DNA of 64,000 bases from an uncultured Cellulophaga sp. (GTDB taxonomy: Bacteria > Bacteroidota > Bacteroidia > Flavobacteriales > Flavobacteriaceae): contig CANLOV010000010.1 in the NCBI GenBank assembly GCA_947492955.1, forward strand, positions 62,001 through 126,000. The letters are read 5' to 3'. Below are positions 51,852 through 61,105 of this stretch, piece after piece. Position 1 is the stretch's first letter. Every line of letters begins with the position of its first letter. The notes below the pieces were generated by a model, which was not told the DNA's origin, ran no database searches, and saw nothing but the letters and a program-made list of their open reading frames with translations. A program made the translations under genes and the position numbers.

Positions 51852-52976
51852 ATGAAATTATTTGATGTATACCCACTTTATAATGTAACACCAGTTTCTG
51901 CTAAAGGTATTGTTGTTACAGACGATAAGGGTCAAAAATATTTAGATTTTTACGGTGGTCATGCAGTAATATCTATTGGTCATTCGCATCCACATTATGT
52001 AAGAAGAATAAAGGAGCAATTAGACCATATTGGTTTTTATAGTAATGCGGTACAAAACCCTTTACAACTAGAGCTAGCAGCAAAAATTGGAGAATTATCT
52101 GGTTGCGAAGATTACAACTTATTTTTATGTAATTCTGGTGCAGAGGCTAATGAAAACGCATTAAAACTAGCTTCTTTTCACAACGGAAAAACAAGAGTTA
52201 TTGCTTTTAAAAACGGGTTTCATGGAAGAACATCGGCAGCAGTAGCGACTACCGATAACGAAAAAATTAATGCCCCATTAAACAAACAACAAAAAACTAC
52301 AATTTTACCTTTTGATGATATTGATGCATTTAAAGCAGAAATTGTAAAAGACGATGTTTGTAGTGTAATTATAGAAACCATACAAGGTGTTGGAGGTTTA
52401 GATGAACCATCGGCAGAATTTTTTAAGAATGTTGCCGAGCTTTGTAAAGAAAATGGCGTTGTTCTTATTGCAGATGAGGTACAATCTGGATACGGAAGAA
52501 GTGGTAAATTCTTTGCTTTTCAGCATTATAATATAAAACCAGATATTATTACCATTGCAAAAGGAATGGGTAATGGTTTCCCTGTTGGTGGTGTACTTAT
52601 ACAAGAAGAAATAAAAGCTTCTTTTGGTTTATTAGGTACTACTTTTGGTGGTAATCATTTAGCTTGTGCAGCATCATTAGCAGTATTAGAAGTTATACAC
52701 GATGAGCAGCTTATAAAAAATGCAGCCAATCTATATACTTATTTTGTAGAAAAAGCAGCAGAAATACCAGCCGTAAAAAGAGTAAAAGGAAAAGGATTAA
52801 TGTTAGGATTAGAATTCGATTTTGAAGTAGCCGAACTACGCAAAAAACTAATCCATAATCAATTTATGTTTACTGGTGGCGCTAAAGACAAACACGTTTT
52901 AAGAGTATTACCAGCCTTAAATATTACTAAAGAAAATTTAGATACTTTCTTTACCGCATTAAAAGCAGAATTATAA
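51852..52976 (+). CDS. argD: N-acylornithine aminotransferase
   Basis: A 374-residue class III PLP aminotransferase with FLCNSGAEANENALKLA, NGFHGRTSAAVATT, LIADEVQSGYGRSGKFFAF and the PLP Lys in TIAKGMGNGFPVGGV. It converts acyl-glutamate semialdehyde to acylornithine. It overlaps proA by one base. A role on ornithine itself (rocD-like) is less likely given the surrounding arg genes. Confidence 0.9.
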   Translation: MKLFDVYPLYNVTPVSAKGIVVTDDKGQKYLDFYGGHAVISIGHSHPHYVRRIKEQLDHIGFYSNAVQNPLQLELAAKIGELSGCEDYNLFLCNSGAEANENALKLASFHNGKTRVIAFKNGFHGRTSAAVATTDNEKINAPLNKQQKTTILPFDDIDAFKAEIVKDDVCSVIIETIQGVGGLDEPSAEFFKNVAELCKENGVVLIADEVQSGYGRSGKFFAFQHYNIKPDIITIAKGMGNGFPVGGVLIQEEIKASFGLLGTTFGGNHLACAASLAVLEVIHDEQLIKNAANLYTYFVEKAAEIPAVKRVKGKGLMLGLEFDFEVAELRKKLIHNQFMFTGGAKDKHVLRVLPALNITKENLDTFFTALKAEL

Positions 52977-54172
52977 TGAGTTTACTACTAGATATACAAA
53001 CAAGAAATGCAGTTTTAACTACTATGGCTAGCCTAGTAGAAAAAGAAAGAACTGCTATTATTGCTACAAATAAAAAAGATTTAGACGCTTATAATGGTGA
53101 GGATATTGCCATGGAAGACCGTTTAAAAGTTGATGATGGTAAAGTAGACGGAATGGTGCTTTCCTTACAACAACTAGCAAGCCAAGAAGACCCTTTAGGT
53201 GTAGAACGCTTTAATTTTGCACACGATAATGGTATGCAAGTAAGTAATAAAACAGCACCTTTTGGTACCGTACTTATTATTTATGAATCTAGACCTGATG
53301 TTACTATAGAAGCCGCAGGTATTGCTTTTAAATCTGGTAACAAAATACTTTTAAAAGGAGGTAAAGAATCATTATTAAGTAATTTATTTCTAGTAGATTT
53401 ATGGCATACTGCTTTAAAAAAGCACAATGCTAGTACAGATTGGGTACAATATTTACAATACAATAGAACAGAAACACAGGCATTTTTAGAAAACCCATCG
53501 CAACGCTTAGATTTAATAGTACCACGTGGTGGAGAACGCTTAATAGAATTTACAAAAAAACACGCTACTTGCCCAGTAATTGTAAGTGGTAGAGGTAATA
53601 ATTTTTTATATGTTGATGCAGATGCAGATGTAGATATGGCATTAGATATTATTGTAAACGGTAAAACTACTAAAATATCGGTTTGTAATGCTTTAGATAA
53701 AGTATTAATTGATGCTAATTTACCTAACAAAGCTGCTTTTATAGAAAAGTTAGTAGCCAAGTTAAAAGAAAGTAATGTTACCATACATGCAGACGATGCT
53801 TTTTCTAGTATAGAAGGTGCTATAAAAATTAAAGACGATGCTATTTGGCACCAAGAGTTCCTAGATTTTATTATAGCTATTGGTGAAGTAAAAAACACTG
53901 AAGAAGCTATACAAATGATTAACACCTATGGTGGCGGACATTCAGCGGCTATAGTAACCAAAAACGAAACTACAGCAAGTACGTTTATGAACGAGGTAGA
54001 CTCTGCTGCCGTTTACCATAACGCTTCTACTCGTTTTACCGATGGCGGACAATTTGGATTGGGCGGAGAATTAGCTATTAGCACCGATAAATTGCACCAA
54101 CGAGGGCCAATTGGCTTACAACATTTGGTAACCAATAAATGGTATGTTAAAGGAAACGGACAAATAAGATAA
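52976..54172 (+). CDS. proA: Glutamate-5-semialdehyde dehydrogenase
   Basis: A 398-residue protein with FGTVLIIYESRPDVTIEAAGIAFKSGN, the active-site Cys in ISVCNALDKVLID and the C-terminal FTDGGQFGLGGELAIST. It makes glutamate semialdehyde, the precursor of proline. It starts in the last base of the argD stop (TAATG). ProB follows 57 bases later. Confidence 0.95.
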   Translation: MSLLLDIQTRNAVLTTMASLVEKERTAIIATNKKDLDAYNGEDIAMEDRLKVDDGKVDGMVLSLQQLASQEDPLGVERFNFAHDNGMQVSNKTAPFGTVLIIYESRPDVTIEAAGIAFKSGNKILLKGGKESLLSNLFLVDLWHTALKKHNASTDWVQYLQYNRTETQAFLENPSQRLDLIVPRGGERLIEFTKKHATCPVIVSGRGNNFLYVDADADVDMALDIIVNGKTTKISVCNALDKVLIDANLPNKAAFIEKLVAKLKESNVTIHADDAFSSIEGAIKIKDDAIWHQEFLDFIIAIGEVKNTEEAIQMINTYGGGHSAAIVTKNETTASTFMNEVDSAAVYHNASTRFTDGGQFGLGGELAISTDKLHQRGPIGLQHLVTNKWYVKGNGQIR

Positions 54173-54229
54173 TCCGTAAAGCAGGTTTTACGATAAAAAT
54201 TAGGCTTAAAGTCTAATGCATAAGAAATA

Positions 54230-54991
54230 ATGAGCAAAAAAAGAATTTTACTAAAAATTGGATCTAATACCCTTACCAAAGAAACCAATCAGATTTCTAG
54301 AGGTAAAATAGAGGATATTGGCAGGCAAATAGCAGCTTTAAATAATGATTACGAATTCATTATTGTAAGCTCTGGTGCTATAGCAGCTGCCAAACAATTT
54401 GTAAAATTAGAGCACAATGGCAAAGACATTAATATAAAACAAGCGTTAGCAGCTATTGGTCAGCCACATTTAATGCGCATTTTTCAAGAAAATTTTAGAG
54501 AGCTAGGGTTATTTACTTCTCAATGTTTGTTATCGTATTCAGATTTTGAAAAACAATCCTCTAAAATCAATATAAAAAACACCATAGATGTATTAGTTAG
54601 CAATAACTTTATTCCAATTATTAATGAGAATGATACTGTTGCTACCGATGAAATTAAGTTTGGAGATAACGATAAATTAGCAGCACTTACTGCTTCTTTA
54701 CTAGAGGTAGATTTGCTTATAATTGCCACCAACACCAACGGTATTTACACAAAAGCATCTATTGATAATAACAAACCAGAAACTATTAGTACAGTTACTA
54801 ATTTAACCAATTTAAAAAACGAAATAAGCACTGGTAAATCTTCTCATGGTACAGGCGGTATGGAATCTAAAATAGAAGCCGCTACAATTACCAAAGAAGC
54901 ACAAATTGAAACTTGGATAGTAAATGGCATTAAAGATAATTTTATAGTTGATGCTATTAATAATACCAGCGAATACACCAAAATAAAGTAA
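54230..54991 (+). CDS. proB: Glutamate 5-kinase, without PUA domain
   Basis: A 253-residue amino-acid-kinase-fold protein: LLKIGSNTLTKE, IVSSGAIAAAKQ, IINENDTVATDEIKFGDNDKLAALTA and GTGGMESKIEAATI. It lacks the C-terminal PUA domain of E. coli ProB, giving the short form. It phosphorylates glutamate for ProA. It ends one base before argF'. Confidence 0.92.
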   Translation: MSKKRILLKIGSNTLTKETNQISRGKIEDIGRQIAALNNDYEFIIVSSGAIAAAKQFVKLEHNGKDINIKQALAAIGQPHLMRIFQENFRELGLFTSQCLLSYSDFEKQSSKINIKNTIDVLVSNNFIPIINENDTVATDEIKFGDNDKLAALTASLLEVDLLIIATNTNGIYTKASIDNNKPETISTVTNLTNLKNEISTGKSSHGTGGMESKIEAATITKEAQIETWIVNGIKDNFIVDAINNTSEYTKIK

Positions 54992-54992
54992 C

Positions 54993-55934
54993 ATGAAGCA
55001 TTATTTATCCATTAATGATATAGATTCTCTTCCAAATTGGGTAGAAGAAGCTAAATCTTTAAAGCAAAACCCTAGAAAAGATAGCGCACTAGGAAAAGAC
55101 AAAACTATTGGCTTATTATTCTTTAACAATAGCCTTAGAACACGTTTAAGCACCCAGAAAGCAGCCATGAATTTGGGTATGGATACTATTGTTATGAATT
55201 TTGGTAGTGAGGGCTGGGCTTTAGAATACGAAGACGGTACTGTAATGGACCAAGGTAAGTCTGAACATATTAAAGAAGCGGCACAAGTAGTTTCTCAGTA
55301 TTGCGATATTATTGCCATAAGAGCTTTTGCAGGCTTAACCGATAAAGAAAAAGATGAAGCTGAGGTTGTTTTAAACGGATTTAAAAAATACGCATCGGTA
55401 CCAATTGTAAATATGGAAAGTTCTGTTGGCCATCCTTTACAAGGTTTAGCAGATGCAATTACACTAGCAGAACAAAACACCAAACCAAAACCAAAAGTAG
55501 TTTTATCTTGGGCTCCGCATCCAAGAGCTTTACCACATGCGGTAGCAAACTCATTTACAGAAATGATGCAGTTGCAAGATGCAGATTTTGTAATTACGCA
55601 CCCAAAAGGCTATGAGCTAAACCCAGAAATAACAAAAAATACTACAATAGAATACGATCAGAACAAAGCTTTTGAAAATGCTGATTTTATTTATGTAAAA
55701 AACTGGAGTAGCTATAACGAATATGGCAAGGTGCTACAACAAGACCCTAATTGGACAATTACCAAAGAAAAAATTGGTGATGCTAAATTTATGCATTGCC
55801 TACCTGTTCGTAGAAATGTAGTAGTAGCAGATGAAGTGTTAGATAGTAACCAATCTTTAGTAATAGAGCAAGCAAACAATAGAACCTACGCTGCGCAAAC
55901 GGTACTAAAGAAGATACTAGAGGGTTTAAAATAA
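54993..55934 (+). CDS. argF': N-acetyl/N-succinylornithine carbamoyltransferase
   Basis: A 313-residue protein of the ornithine carbamoyltransferase superfamily. The carbamoyl-phosphate site reads NNSLRTRLSTQ in place of STRTR, with HPLQGLAD and the C-terminal HCLPVRRNVVV. The -MDQGKSEHIKEAA- segment is typical of the acylornithine branch rather than ArgF. It carbamoylates acylornithine, a Bacteroidota/Xanthomonas route variant. Whether it prefers acetyl or succinyl is not decided here. Confidence 0.88.
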   Translation: MKHYLSINDIDSLPNWVEEAKSLKQNPRKDSALGKDKTIGLLFFNNSLRTRLSTQKAAMNLGMDTIVMNFGSEGWALEYEDGTVMDQGKSEHIKEAAQVVSQYCDIIAIRAFAGLTDKEKDEAEVVLNGFKKYASVPIVNMESSVGHPLQGLADAITLAEQNTKPKPKVVLSWAPHPRALPHAVANSFTEMMQLQDADFVITHPKGYELNPEITKNTTIEYDQNKAFENADFIYVKNWSSYNEYGKVLQQDPNWTITKEKIGDAKFMHCLPVRRNVVVADEVLDSNQSLVIEQANNRTYAAQTVLKKILEGLK

Positions 55935-56022
55935 GAAGGATTTTAAACTCCTCTTATTTAGCCAAAAAAGCTAAATCCATTCCCCTCTTAAAAAAATAGA
56001 TACTGAAATAAATTCAGCATAA

Positions 56023-56802
56023 ATGAAACAAAAACTATCCATAGTAAAAATTGGCGGAAACGTTATAGAAAACAAAACTGAGCTTACAAATTTTCTAAGC
56101 TTATTTTCTAAGATAAAAGGCCCAAAAATATTAGTGCATGGCGGAGGAAAACTAGCTACTAATTTTGCTAAGAGATTAGGTATAACATCTAAATTAGTAG
56201 GCGGAAGAAGAATTACAGATGCTGATAGTTTAGAAATTATAACCATGACCTATGCTGGTTTAGTTAATAAAAATATTGTAGCCCAATTACAAGCTAATAA
56301 TTGTAATGCTATTGGGCTTAGTGGTGCCGATGGCAATGCTATAAAAGCACACAAAAGACCTGTAAAAGAAATAGATTTTGGTTTTGTAGGTGATGTAGAT
56401 AGTGTAGATGCAACAACAATAACCAACCTAGTTAAAGTTAATTTAACACCTGTTTTTTGTGCCTTAACGCACGATGGTAATGGACAGTTACTAAATACAA
56501 ATGCAGATACTATTGCATCAGAAATATCTATTGGTATGAGTAGTGATTACGATACCACTTTATACTATTGTTTCGAAAAAAAAGGAGTTTTAATGGATAT
56601 CGCAGATGAAGATTCTGTTGTAAAACACATTAACCCAGCATCATATCAACAATTATTATCAGATAAAATTATAGCAGATGGTATGTTACCAAAACTAGAA
56701 AATTGTTTTCATGCGCTTAATGCTAATGTAAACAAAGTATGTATTGGAGATACTAGCATGTTAAATCCTTCATCAACCCTATTTACCACTATAACGCTGT
56801 AA
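56023..56802 (+). CDS. argB: N-acylglutamate kinase
   Basis: A 259-residue amino-acid kinase with VKIGGNVIENK, ILVHGGGKLATNFAKRLG, TMTYAGLVNKNIVAQLQ and LSGADGNAIKAHKRP. It phosphorylates N-acylglutamate. It starts 88 bases after argF' and ends two bases before argE. Confidence 0.93.
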   Translation: MKQKLSIVKIGGNVIENKTELTNFLSLFSKIKGPKILVHGGGKLATNFAKRLGITSKLVGGRRITDADSLEIITMTYAGLVNKNIVAQLQANNCNAIGLSGADGNAIKAHKRPVKEIDFGFVGDVDSVDATTITNLVKVNLTPVFCALTHDGNGQLLNTNADTIASEISIGMSSDYDTTLYYCFEKKGVLMDIADEDSVVKHINPASYQQLLSDKIIADGMLPKLENCFHALNANVNKVCIGDTSMLNPSSTLFTTITL

Positions 56803-56804
56803 TT

Positions 56805-57869
56805 ATGGAACAACAAGCGCTTACCCAAAAAGCAATTACTTTATTGAAGGAATTAATTTCTATTCAATCTTTTTCATCCGAAGAAAACAAAACTGCGGAT
56901 GCTATCGAAAGATGGTTTTCTTCTTTTAATATTCCATTTAAAAGAGAAAAAAATAATGTGTATGCGTTTAATAAATATTTTAATGATAGCAAACCTACAC
57001 TATTATTAAACTCGCATCACGATACCGTAAAACCCAATAAAGCTTATACACGAGACCCTTATAATGCACATGTAGAAGAAGGTAAACTATATGGCTTAGG
57101 TAGTAATGATGCTGGCGGATGCTTAGTATCTTTACTAGCAACATTTTCACATTTTTATAATGCTAAAGATTTAAATCATAATATTATTATAGTGGCATCT
57201 GCCGAGGAAGAAAGCTCTGGCCCTAACGGATTAAATAGTATGCTTCCTATATTACCACATATAGATGTTGCTATTGTGGGCGAACCTACTTTAATGCAAT
57301 TGGCCATAGCCGAAAAAGGATTAGTAGTTTTTAATGGTACTGTAAAAGGAACTCCATCGCATGCTGCACACCCCAATAATAACAACGCTATTTACAATAC
57401 TATTGAAGCTCTAGAATGGTTTAAAAACTATAAATTTGATAAGGTATCCGAAGCCTTGGGCGAAGTAAAATTAACCGTTACACAAATAAATGCTGGTAGC
57501 CAACACAATGTTGTTCCTGCACAAGTAGATTTGGTAATAGACGTTCGTGTAAACGATAAATATAGTAATAAAGAAATTGCAGATATTTTACAGGCAGAAG
57601 CCCCTTGCGAATTAGAACCACGTTCTTTGCGTTTAAACTCATCGGCAATAGATAAAAACCATGCACTCGTAAAATCGGGAATAGCATTAGGAAGAAATAC
57701 CTATGGCTCGCCTACTTTATCAGACCAAGCAGCACTAAGCTGTCAGTCTTTAAAACTAGGGCCTGGTGATAGCACGCGTTCGCACTCAGCAGATGAATAT
57801 ATATACCTAAATGAAATTGAAGAAGGTATAGATTTATATATTAAAATATTAAACGGATTCCTGCACTAA
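56805..57869 (+). CDS. argE: M20 family N-acyl-ornithine/citrulline deacylase
   Basis: A 354-residue metallopeptidase-fold enzyme: LLNSHHDTVKPN (zinc His/Asp), LGSNDAGGCLVSLLA, VASAEEESSGPNG (catalytic Glu pair) and VGEPT. In operons with acylornithine carbamoyltransferase it removes the acyl group from acylcitrulline. It is annotated as argE by role; the acyl type is undecided. Confidence 0.88.
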   Translation: MEQQALTQKAITLLKELISIQSFSSEENKTADAIERWFSSFNIPFKREKNNVYAFNKYFNDSKPTLLLNSHHDTVKPNKAYTRDPYNAHVEEGKLYGLGSNDAGGCLVSLLATFSHFYNAKDLNHNIIIVASAEEESSGPNGLNSMLPILPHIDVAIVGEPTLMQLAIAEKGLVVFNGTVKGTPSHAAHPNNNNAIYNTIEALEWFKNYKFDKVSEALGEVKLTVTQINAGSQHNVVPAQVDLVIDVRVNDKYSNKEIADILQAEAPCELEPRSLRLNSSAIDKNHALVKSGIALGRNTYGSPTLSDQAALSCQSLKLGPGDSTRSHSADEYIYLNEIEEGIDLYIKILNGFLH

Positions 57870-57967
57870 GCGTGCGGCTAATTATTAAAAAAGCTCAATA
57901 ACAAAAATCAAAATATTCACTTGATAATGTAGATTGAACTTAAAACTTGAACTCAACACTTAAGATT

Positions 57968-59245
57968 ATGAAACTCTGGGATAAAGGATTTAGTACCGAT
58001 AAAAAAATAGACCATTTTACCGTAGGTAATGATAGAGAATTAGATATGCATTTGGCTAAATACGATGTTATTGCCTCTAAAGCACATGCTCAAATGCTAG
58101 GTAAAATAGGCTTATTAACTGCTAAAGAAACCAAAGACCTAGAAACAGAGTTAGATGCTATTGCTAAAACTATTAAAGAAGGTACTTTTACTATTGAAGA
58201 TTCTTTTGAAGATATGCATTCTAAGATAGAGTATGTACTTACTGAAAAATTAGGTGATACAGGAAAAAAAATACATACAGCACGCTCTAGAAACGACCAA
58301 GTTTTAGTTGCCATGCACTTGTATTTAAAAAATGAACTTTCTGAAATTAAATCTGGTACTAAAGAACTTTTTAATTTACTTCTAGAACTTGCCGAAAAAC
58401 ACAAAGATGTTTTATTACCAGGCTACACACATTTACAAATAGCCATGCCTTCTTCTTTTGGTTTATGGTTATCTGCATATGCAGAAAGCTTAATAGACGA
58501 TTTGCAGTTTATAAATGCTGCACACAAAATTGCAGACCAAAATCCTTTAGGAAGTGCAGCTGGCTACGGAAGTTCTTTTCCTATAGATCGTAGTTTTACT
58601 ACAAAGGCAATGGGTTTTGAAACGCTAAAATACAATGTAGTTGCCGCGCAAATGGGTAGAGGAAAAATAGAAAAATCTACTGCTTTTGGTATGAGTAGTA
58701 TTGCTGCCACCCTATCTAAAATGGCTATGGATATTTGCTTATATATGAGCCAAAATTTTGATTTTATCTCGTTCCCAGATGAGTTAACAACAGGTTCTAG
58801 TATTATGCCACACAAGAAAAATCCTGATGTTTTTGAACTTATTAGGGCTAAGTGCAATAAAATACAAGCCGTTCCTAACCAATTAATTTTAATCACCAAT
58901 AATTTACCTAGTGGTTACCACAGAGATTTACAATTGGTAAAAGAAGTTATTGTACCAGCCATACAAGATTTAAAAGCATGTTTAGAGCTATTAACTTTTA
59001 GTTTAAAAGAAATTAAAGTAAACGCCAACATATTAGACGACCCTAAGTACGATTACCTATTTAGTGTAGATACTTTAAACGAATTGGTACTTAGCGGAAT
59101 GCCTTTTAGAGATGCTTACAAAAAAATGGGTATAGAAATTAACGAGGGTACTTTTTCTCCTAAAAGAGATATTAAACATAGCCATGAAGGTAGTTTAGGT
59201 AATTTATGCCTAAAAGAAATTAAAGCTAAGATGGATAAAATTTAA
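57968..59245 (+). CDS. argH: Argininosuccinate lyase
   Basis: A 425-residue protein of the fumarase/aspartase superfamily: HTARSRNDQVLVAMHLYL, QNPLGSAAGYGSSFPIDR and the signature TTGSSIMPHKKNPD. It releases arginine and fumarate as the last step. The start is ATG 57968; a TTG start seven codons earlier is less likely. A long hairpin follows (59278-59328). It is the last housekeeping gene before the cassette array. Confidence 0.94.
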   Translation: MKLWDKGFSTDKKIDHFTVGNDRELDMHLAKYDVIASKAHAQMLGKIGLLTAKETKDLETELDAIAKTIKEGTFTIEDSFEDMHSKIEYVLTEKLGDTGKKIHTARSRNDQVLVAMHLYLKNELSEIKSGTKELFNLLLELAEKHKDVLLPGYTHLQIAMPSSFGLWLSAYAESLIDDLQFINAAHKIADQNPLGSAAGYGSSFPIDRSFTTKAMGFETLKYNVVAAQMGRGKIEKSTAFGMSSIAATLSKMAMDICLYMSQNFDFISFPDELTTGSSIMPHKKNPDVFELIRAKCNKIQAVPNQLILITNNLPSGYHRDLQLVKEVIVPAIQDLKACLELLTFSLKEIKVNANILDDPKYDYLFSVDTLNELVLSGMPFRDAYKKMGIEINEGTFSPKRDIKHSHEGSLGNLCLKEIKAKMDKI

Positions 59246-59277
59246 AAACATCTAAAAAATTCACTTCCAAAATGTCT

Positions 59278-59328
59278 TCATTTTGTATATCAATTTTTGT
59301 TAAAGCATAATATTGATATACAAAATGA
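59278..59328. terminator. Hairpin after the arg operon
   Basis: A 16-bp perfect stem (TCATTTTGTATATCAA and its complement) with a 19-base loop; a T-run follows 12 bases later. It probably ends the arg transcript. The rest of 59246-59424 is AT-rich without a gene. Confidence 0.65.
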
Positions 59329-59410
59329 GCTATTATCGTTTTTTTCTTAAGTATAGTATTTGCTGCAATTACAGAAAAAACGTACTTTAGTTACTTAACT
59401 ATATATAATT

Positions 59411-59426
59411 ACACATATATATGTGT
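59411..59426. other. Left boundary of the cassette array with 16-bp palindrome
   Basis: ACACATATATATGTGT is a perfect palindrome whose last two bases overlap the first cassette start GTTGTAGCCA (59425-59434). The ~200-bp element found at all later boundaries is absent here. This would be the attI-like or insertion end of the array. Confidence 0.5.
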
Positions 59427-59444
59427 TGTAGCCAATTATCCAAA

Positions 59445-60017
59445 ATGCCTAAAGAATTAGAAAATAAACTAATCGATATTATTGAGAGTGATAAATGGAT
59501 GACTAACATTTTGAAAATAGTCAGAGATTTAAACCTAAAAGATTGTTGGATTGGAGCTGGTTTTGTTAGAAATAAAGTGTGGGACGAAAAACACGGGAAA
59601 GACAGAACTGAACTTAATGATATTGACATAATATATTTTGACAAATCAAATTTGACCAAAAAGTTTGATTTAGAAATAGAGGGTAAACTGAGAGGTCTGA
59701 ATCCTAAACTAAATTGGTCTGTTAAGAATCAAGCAAGGATGCATATTAGAAACGGACACAAACAATATACTGATTGTAATAAAGCTATTTCCTTTTGGCC
59801 TGAAACTGCTACTTCAATAGCTGTAAGATTGAATTTCAAAAACAAAATTGAGTATATCGCACCTTATGGATTAGAAGATTTATTTAATCTTTTAGTTGTA
59901 CCAACACCGAGGTTCGATTTGACCATTTACAAGAATAGAATTGAAAAGAAAAACTGGAAAGAAAAATGGAACAAATTAGAAATAAAAACTGGCTACAACA
60001 CGGTGTATAAAACATAG
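59445..60017 (+). CDS. Nucleotidyltransferase-like protein (cassette 1)
   Basis: A 190-residue protein: LNLKDCWIGAGFVRNKVWDEKHG, then ELNDIDIIYFD with the two Asp of a nucleotidyltransferase fold, and IAPYGLEDLFNLLVVPTP. This is the PF06042-type (DUF925) family of unknown substrate. The start at ATG 59445 lies 20 bases inside the cassette; an ATG at 59421 would span the boundary and is rejected. Its last nine codons run into the attC-like element, which is usual for cassette genes. Confidence 0.8.
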   Translation: MPKELENKLIDIIESDKWMTNILKIVRDLNLKDCWIGAGFVRNKVWDEKHGKDRTELNDIDIIYFDKSNLTKKFDLEIEGKLRGLNPKLNWSVKNQARMHIRNGHKQYTDCNKAISFWPETATSIAVRLNFKNKIEYIAPYGLEDLFNLLVVPTPRFDLTIYKNRIEKKNWKEKWNKLEIKTGYNTVYKT

Positions 60018-60190
60018 CTAATAAGTTTTTAACCGAAAGGTTTGTGTATATTCAGAAAGTCCGCCAAATTTTTAATTTGGCTTTTAAAAAAGAAAAATTA
60101 AAAACAAAATATAAAAATTCGGCTCTGTGTTAATCCGAAATGTTAGTGTCTTTTTGCACGCTACGTTTCATACACAAGTCCGTTAGGCAA
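59990..60190 (+). repeat. attC-like element A
   Basis: It begins TGGCTACAAC (complement of the cassette 1 start) and ends GTTAGGCAA (start of cassette 2). The inner arms GTGTATAAAACATAGC and GCTACGTTTCATACAC pair with two mismatches. An internal hairpin GCCAAATT/AATTTGGC lies in the middle. About 200 bases long. Confidence 0.75.
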
Positions 60191-60196
60191 CATTAG

Positions 60197-60451
60197 ATGA
60201 AACTGTATATTGACAAAATATCTGAATTAATTAAACCAAAAGAAATTCGACACGAAATTCATTCTTTTGACTCTGGTGCATTTATGGTTGATATTTGGAT
60301 AAATAATGATTTTTATTGTCTTCAACTTTTCGAAAACAAATTTGGAATTAGTAAAGCAACAGAAGAAATTGATTTTAGCACAATTCCTGACAAAACATAC
60401 TCTGAATGGGAAAACTTCAAAACAGAATTAGAAAAAGTGATTAATGAATAA
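60197..60451 (+). CDS. Hypothetical protein, cassette 2 gene a
   Basis: An 84-residue acidic protein beginning MKLYIDKISELIKPKEIRHE, 14 bases after the cassette boundary. It has no recognised motif. Its end overlaps the next gene by eight bases (ATGAATAA), so the two are translated together, possibly as a pair of the toxin-immunity kind. Confidence 0.65.
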   Translation: MKLYIDKISELIKPKEIRHEIHSFDSGAFMVDIWINNDFYCLQLFENKFGISKATEEIDFSTIPDKTYSEWENFKTELEKVINE

Positions 60452-60881
60452 ACCTGACTTCCTATTCTTACTACTTGGAGCAAGTTACGCTTCTTTCAAA
60501 TTTGCTAAAGAATTTGTAAAAAATGACTTGAAACCTGAATTCAAATATGATTTAGAATTAAATATTTCTCACGATAACCCTGAATTAAAACAATTTGACA
60601 TTTACCCAGAGGATAACGAAAAGAAACACTTTGACTTAACTGACAAAGAAGTAGTCGAGATTCTATGGAGAAATAATAAAGTTCCTGTTTGGATTGATAT
60701 AGCAGTTTCTAAAGCTGACAGAAAGAAAACAACATTTAGACTTTTATGTGCAGGTAGATATTCTGATGATAAAAATGAATTTTATTATACAGATGGTGGT
60801 TCCGGACCTTTTGGAATTAAAAGCCCAAATCATCCTATTGGATATAAAGAAGGAACTAAGTTTAGATTGAAAAGAAAATAA
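60444..60881 (+). CDS. Hypothetical protein, cassette 2 gene b
   Basis: A 145-residue protein, N-terminal part MNKPDFLFLLLGASYASFKF hydrophobic, then acidic (YDLELNISHDNPELKQFDIYPEDNEKKH) and ending FGIKSPNHPIGYKEGTKFRLKRK. The family is unknown. It ends three bases before the attC-like element. The two-gene cassette is unusual because most integron cassettes carry one gene. Confidence 0.65.
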   Translation: MNKPDFLFLLLGASYASFKFAKEFVKNDLKPEFKYDLELNISHDNPELKQFDIYPEDNEKKHFDLTDKEVVEILWRNNKVPVWIDIAVSKADRKKTTFRLLCAGRYSDDKNEFYYTDGGSGPFGIKSPNHPIGYKEGTKFRLKRK

Positions 60882-60884
60882 CGA

Positions 60885-61083
60885 TTGCCTAACACGGTGT
60901 ATAAAACATAGCTAATAAGTGCTAAATCGAAAGGTTGATGTATATTTACTAAGACCGCCAAATTTTTAATTTGGCTTTTAGAATAGAAAAATTAAAAACA
61001 AAATATAAAAATTCGGCTCTGTGTTAATCCGAAAAGTCAGCGTCTTTTTACACGCTACGTTTCATACACAGAACGTTGGGCAA
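60885..61083 (+). repeat. attC-like element B
   Basis: It begins TTGCCTAAC (complement of the start of cassette 2) and ends GTTGGGC (start of cassette 3). Body about 90% like element A by eye, including the GCCAAATT/AATTTGGC hairpin. Confidence 0.78.
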
Positions 61084-61105
61084 CATTAAAATCAAAAACC
61101 TTTAA

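Noticed and set aside
59421-59444. ATG at 59421 as the start of the cassette 1 gene
   Set aside because: It would place the start codon across the cassette boundary. ATG 59445, inside the cassette and in front of the conserved part, is more plausible.
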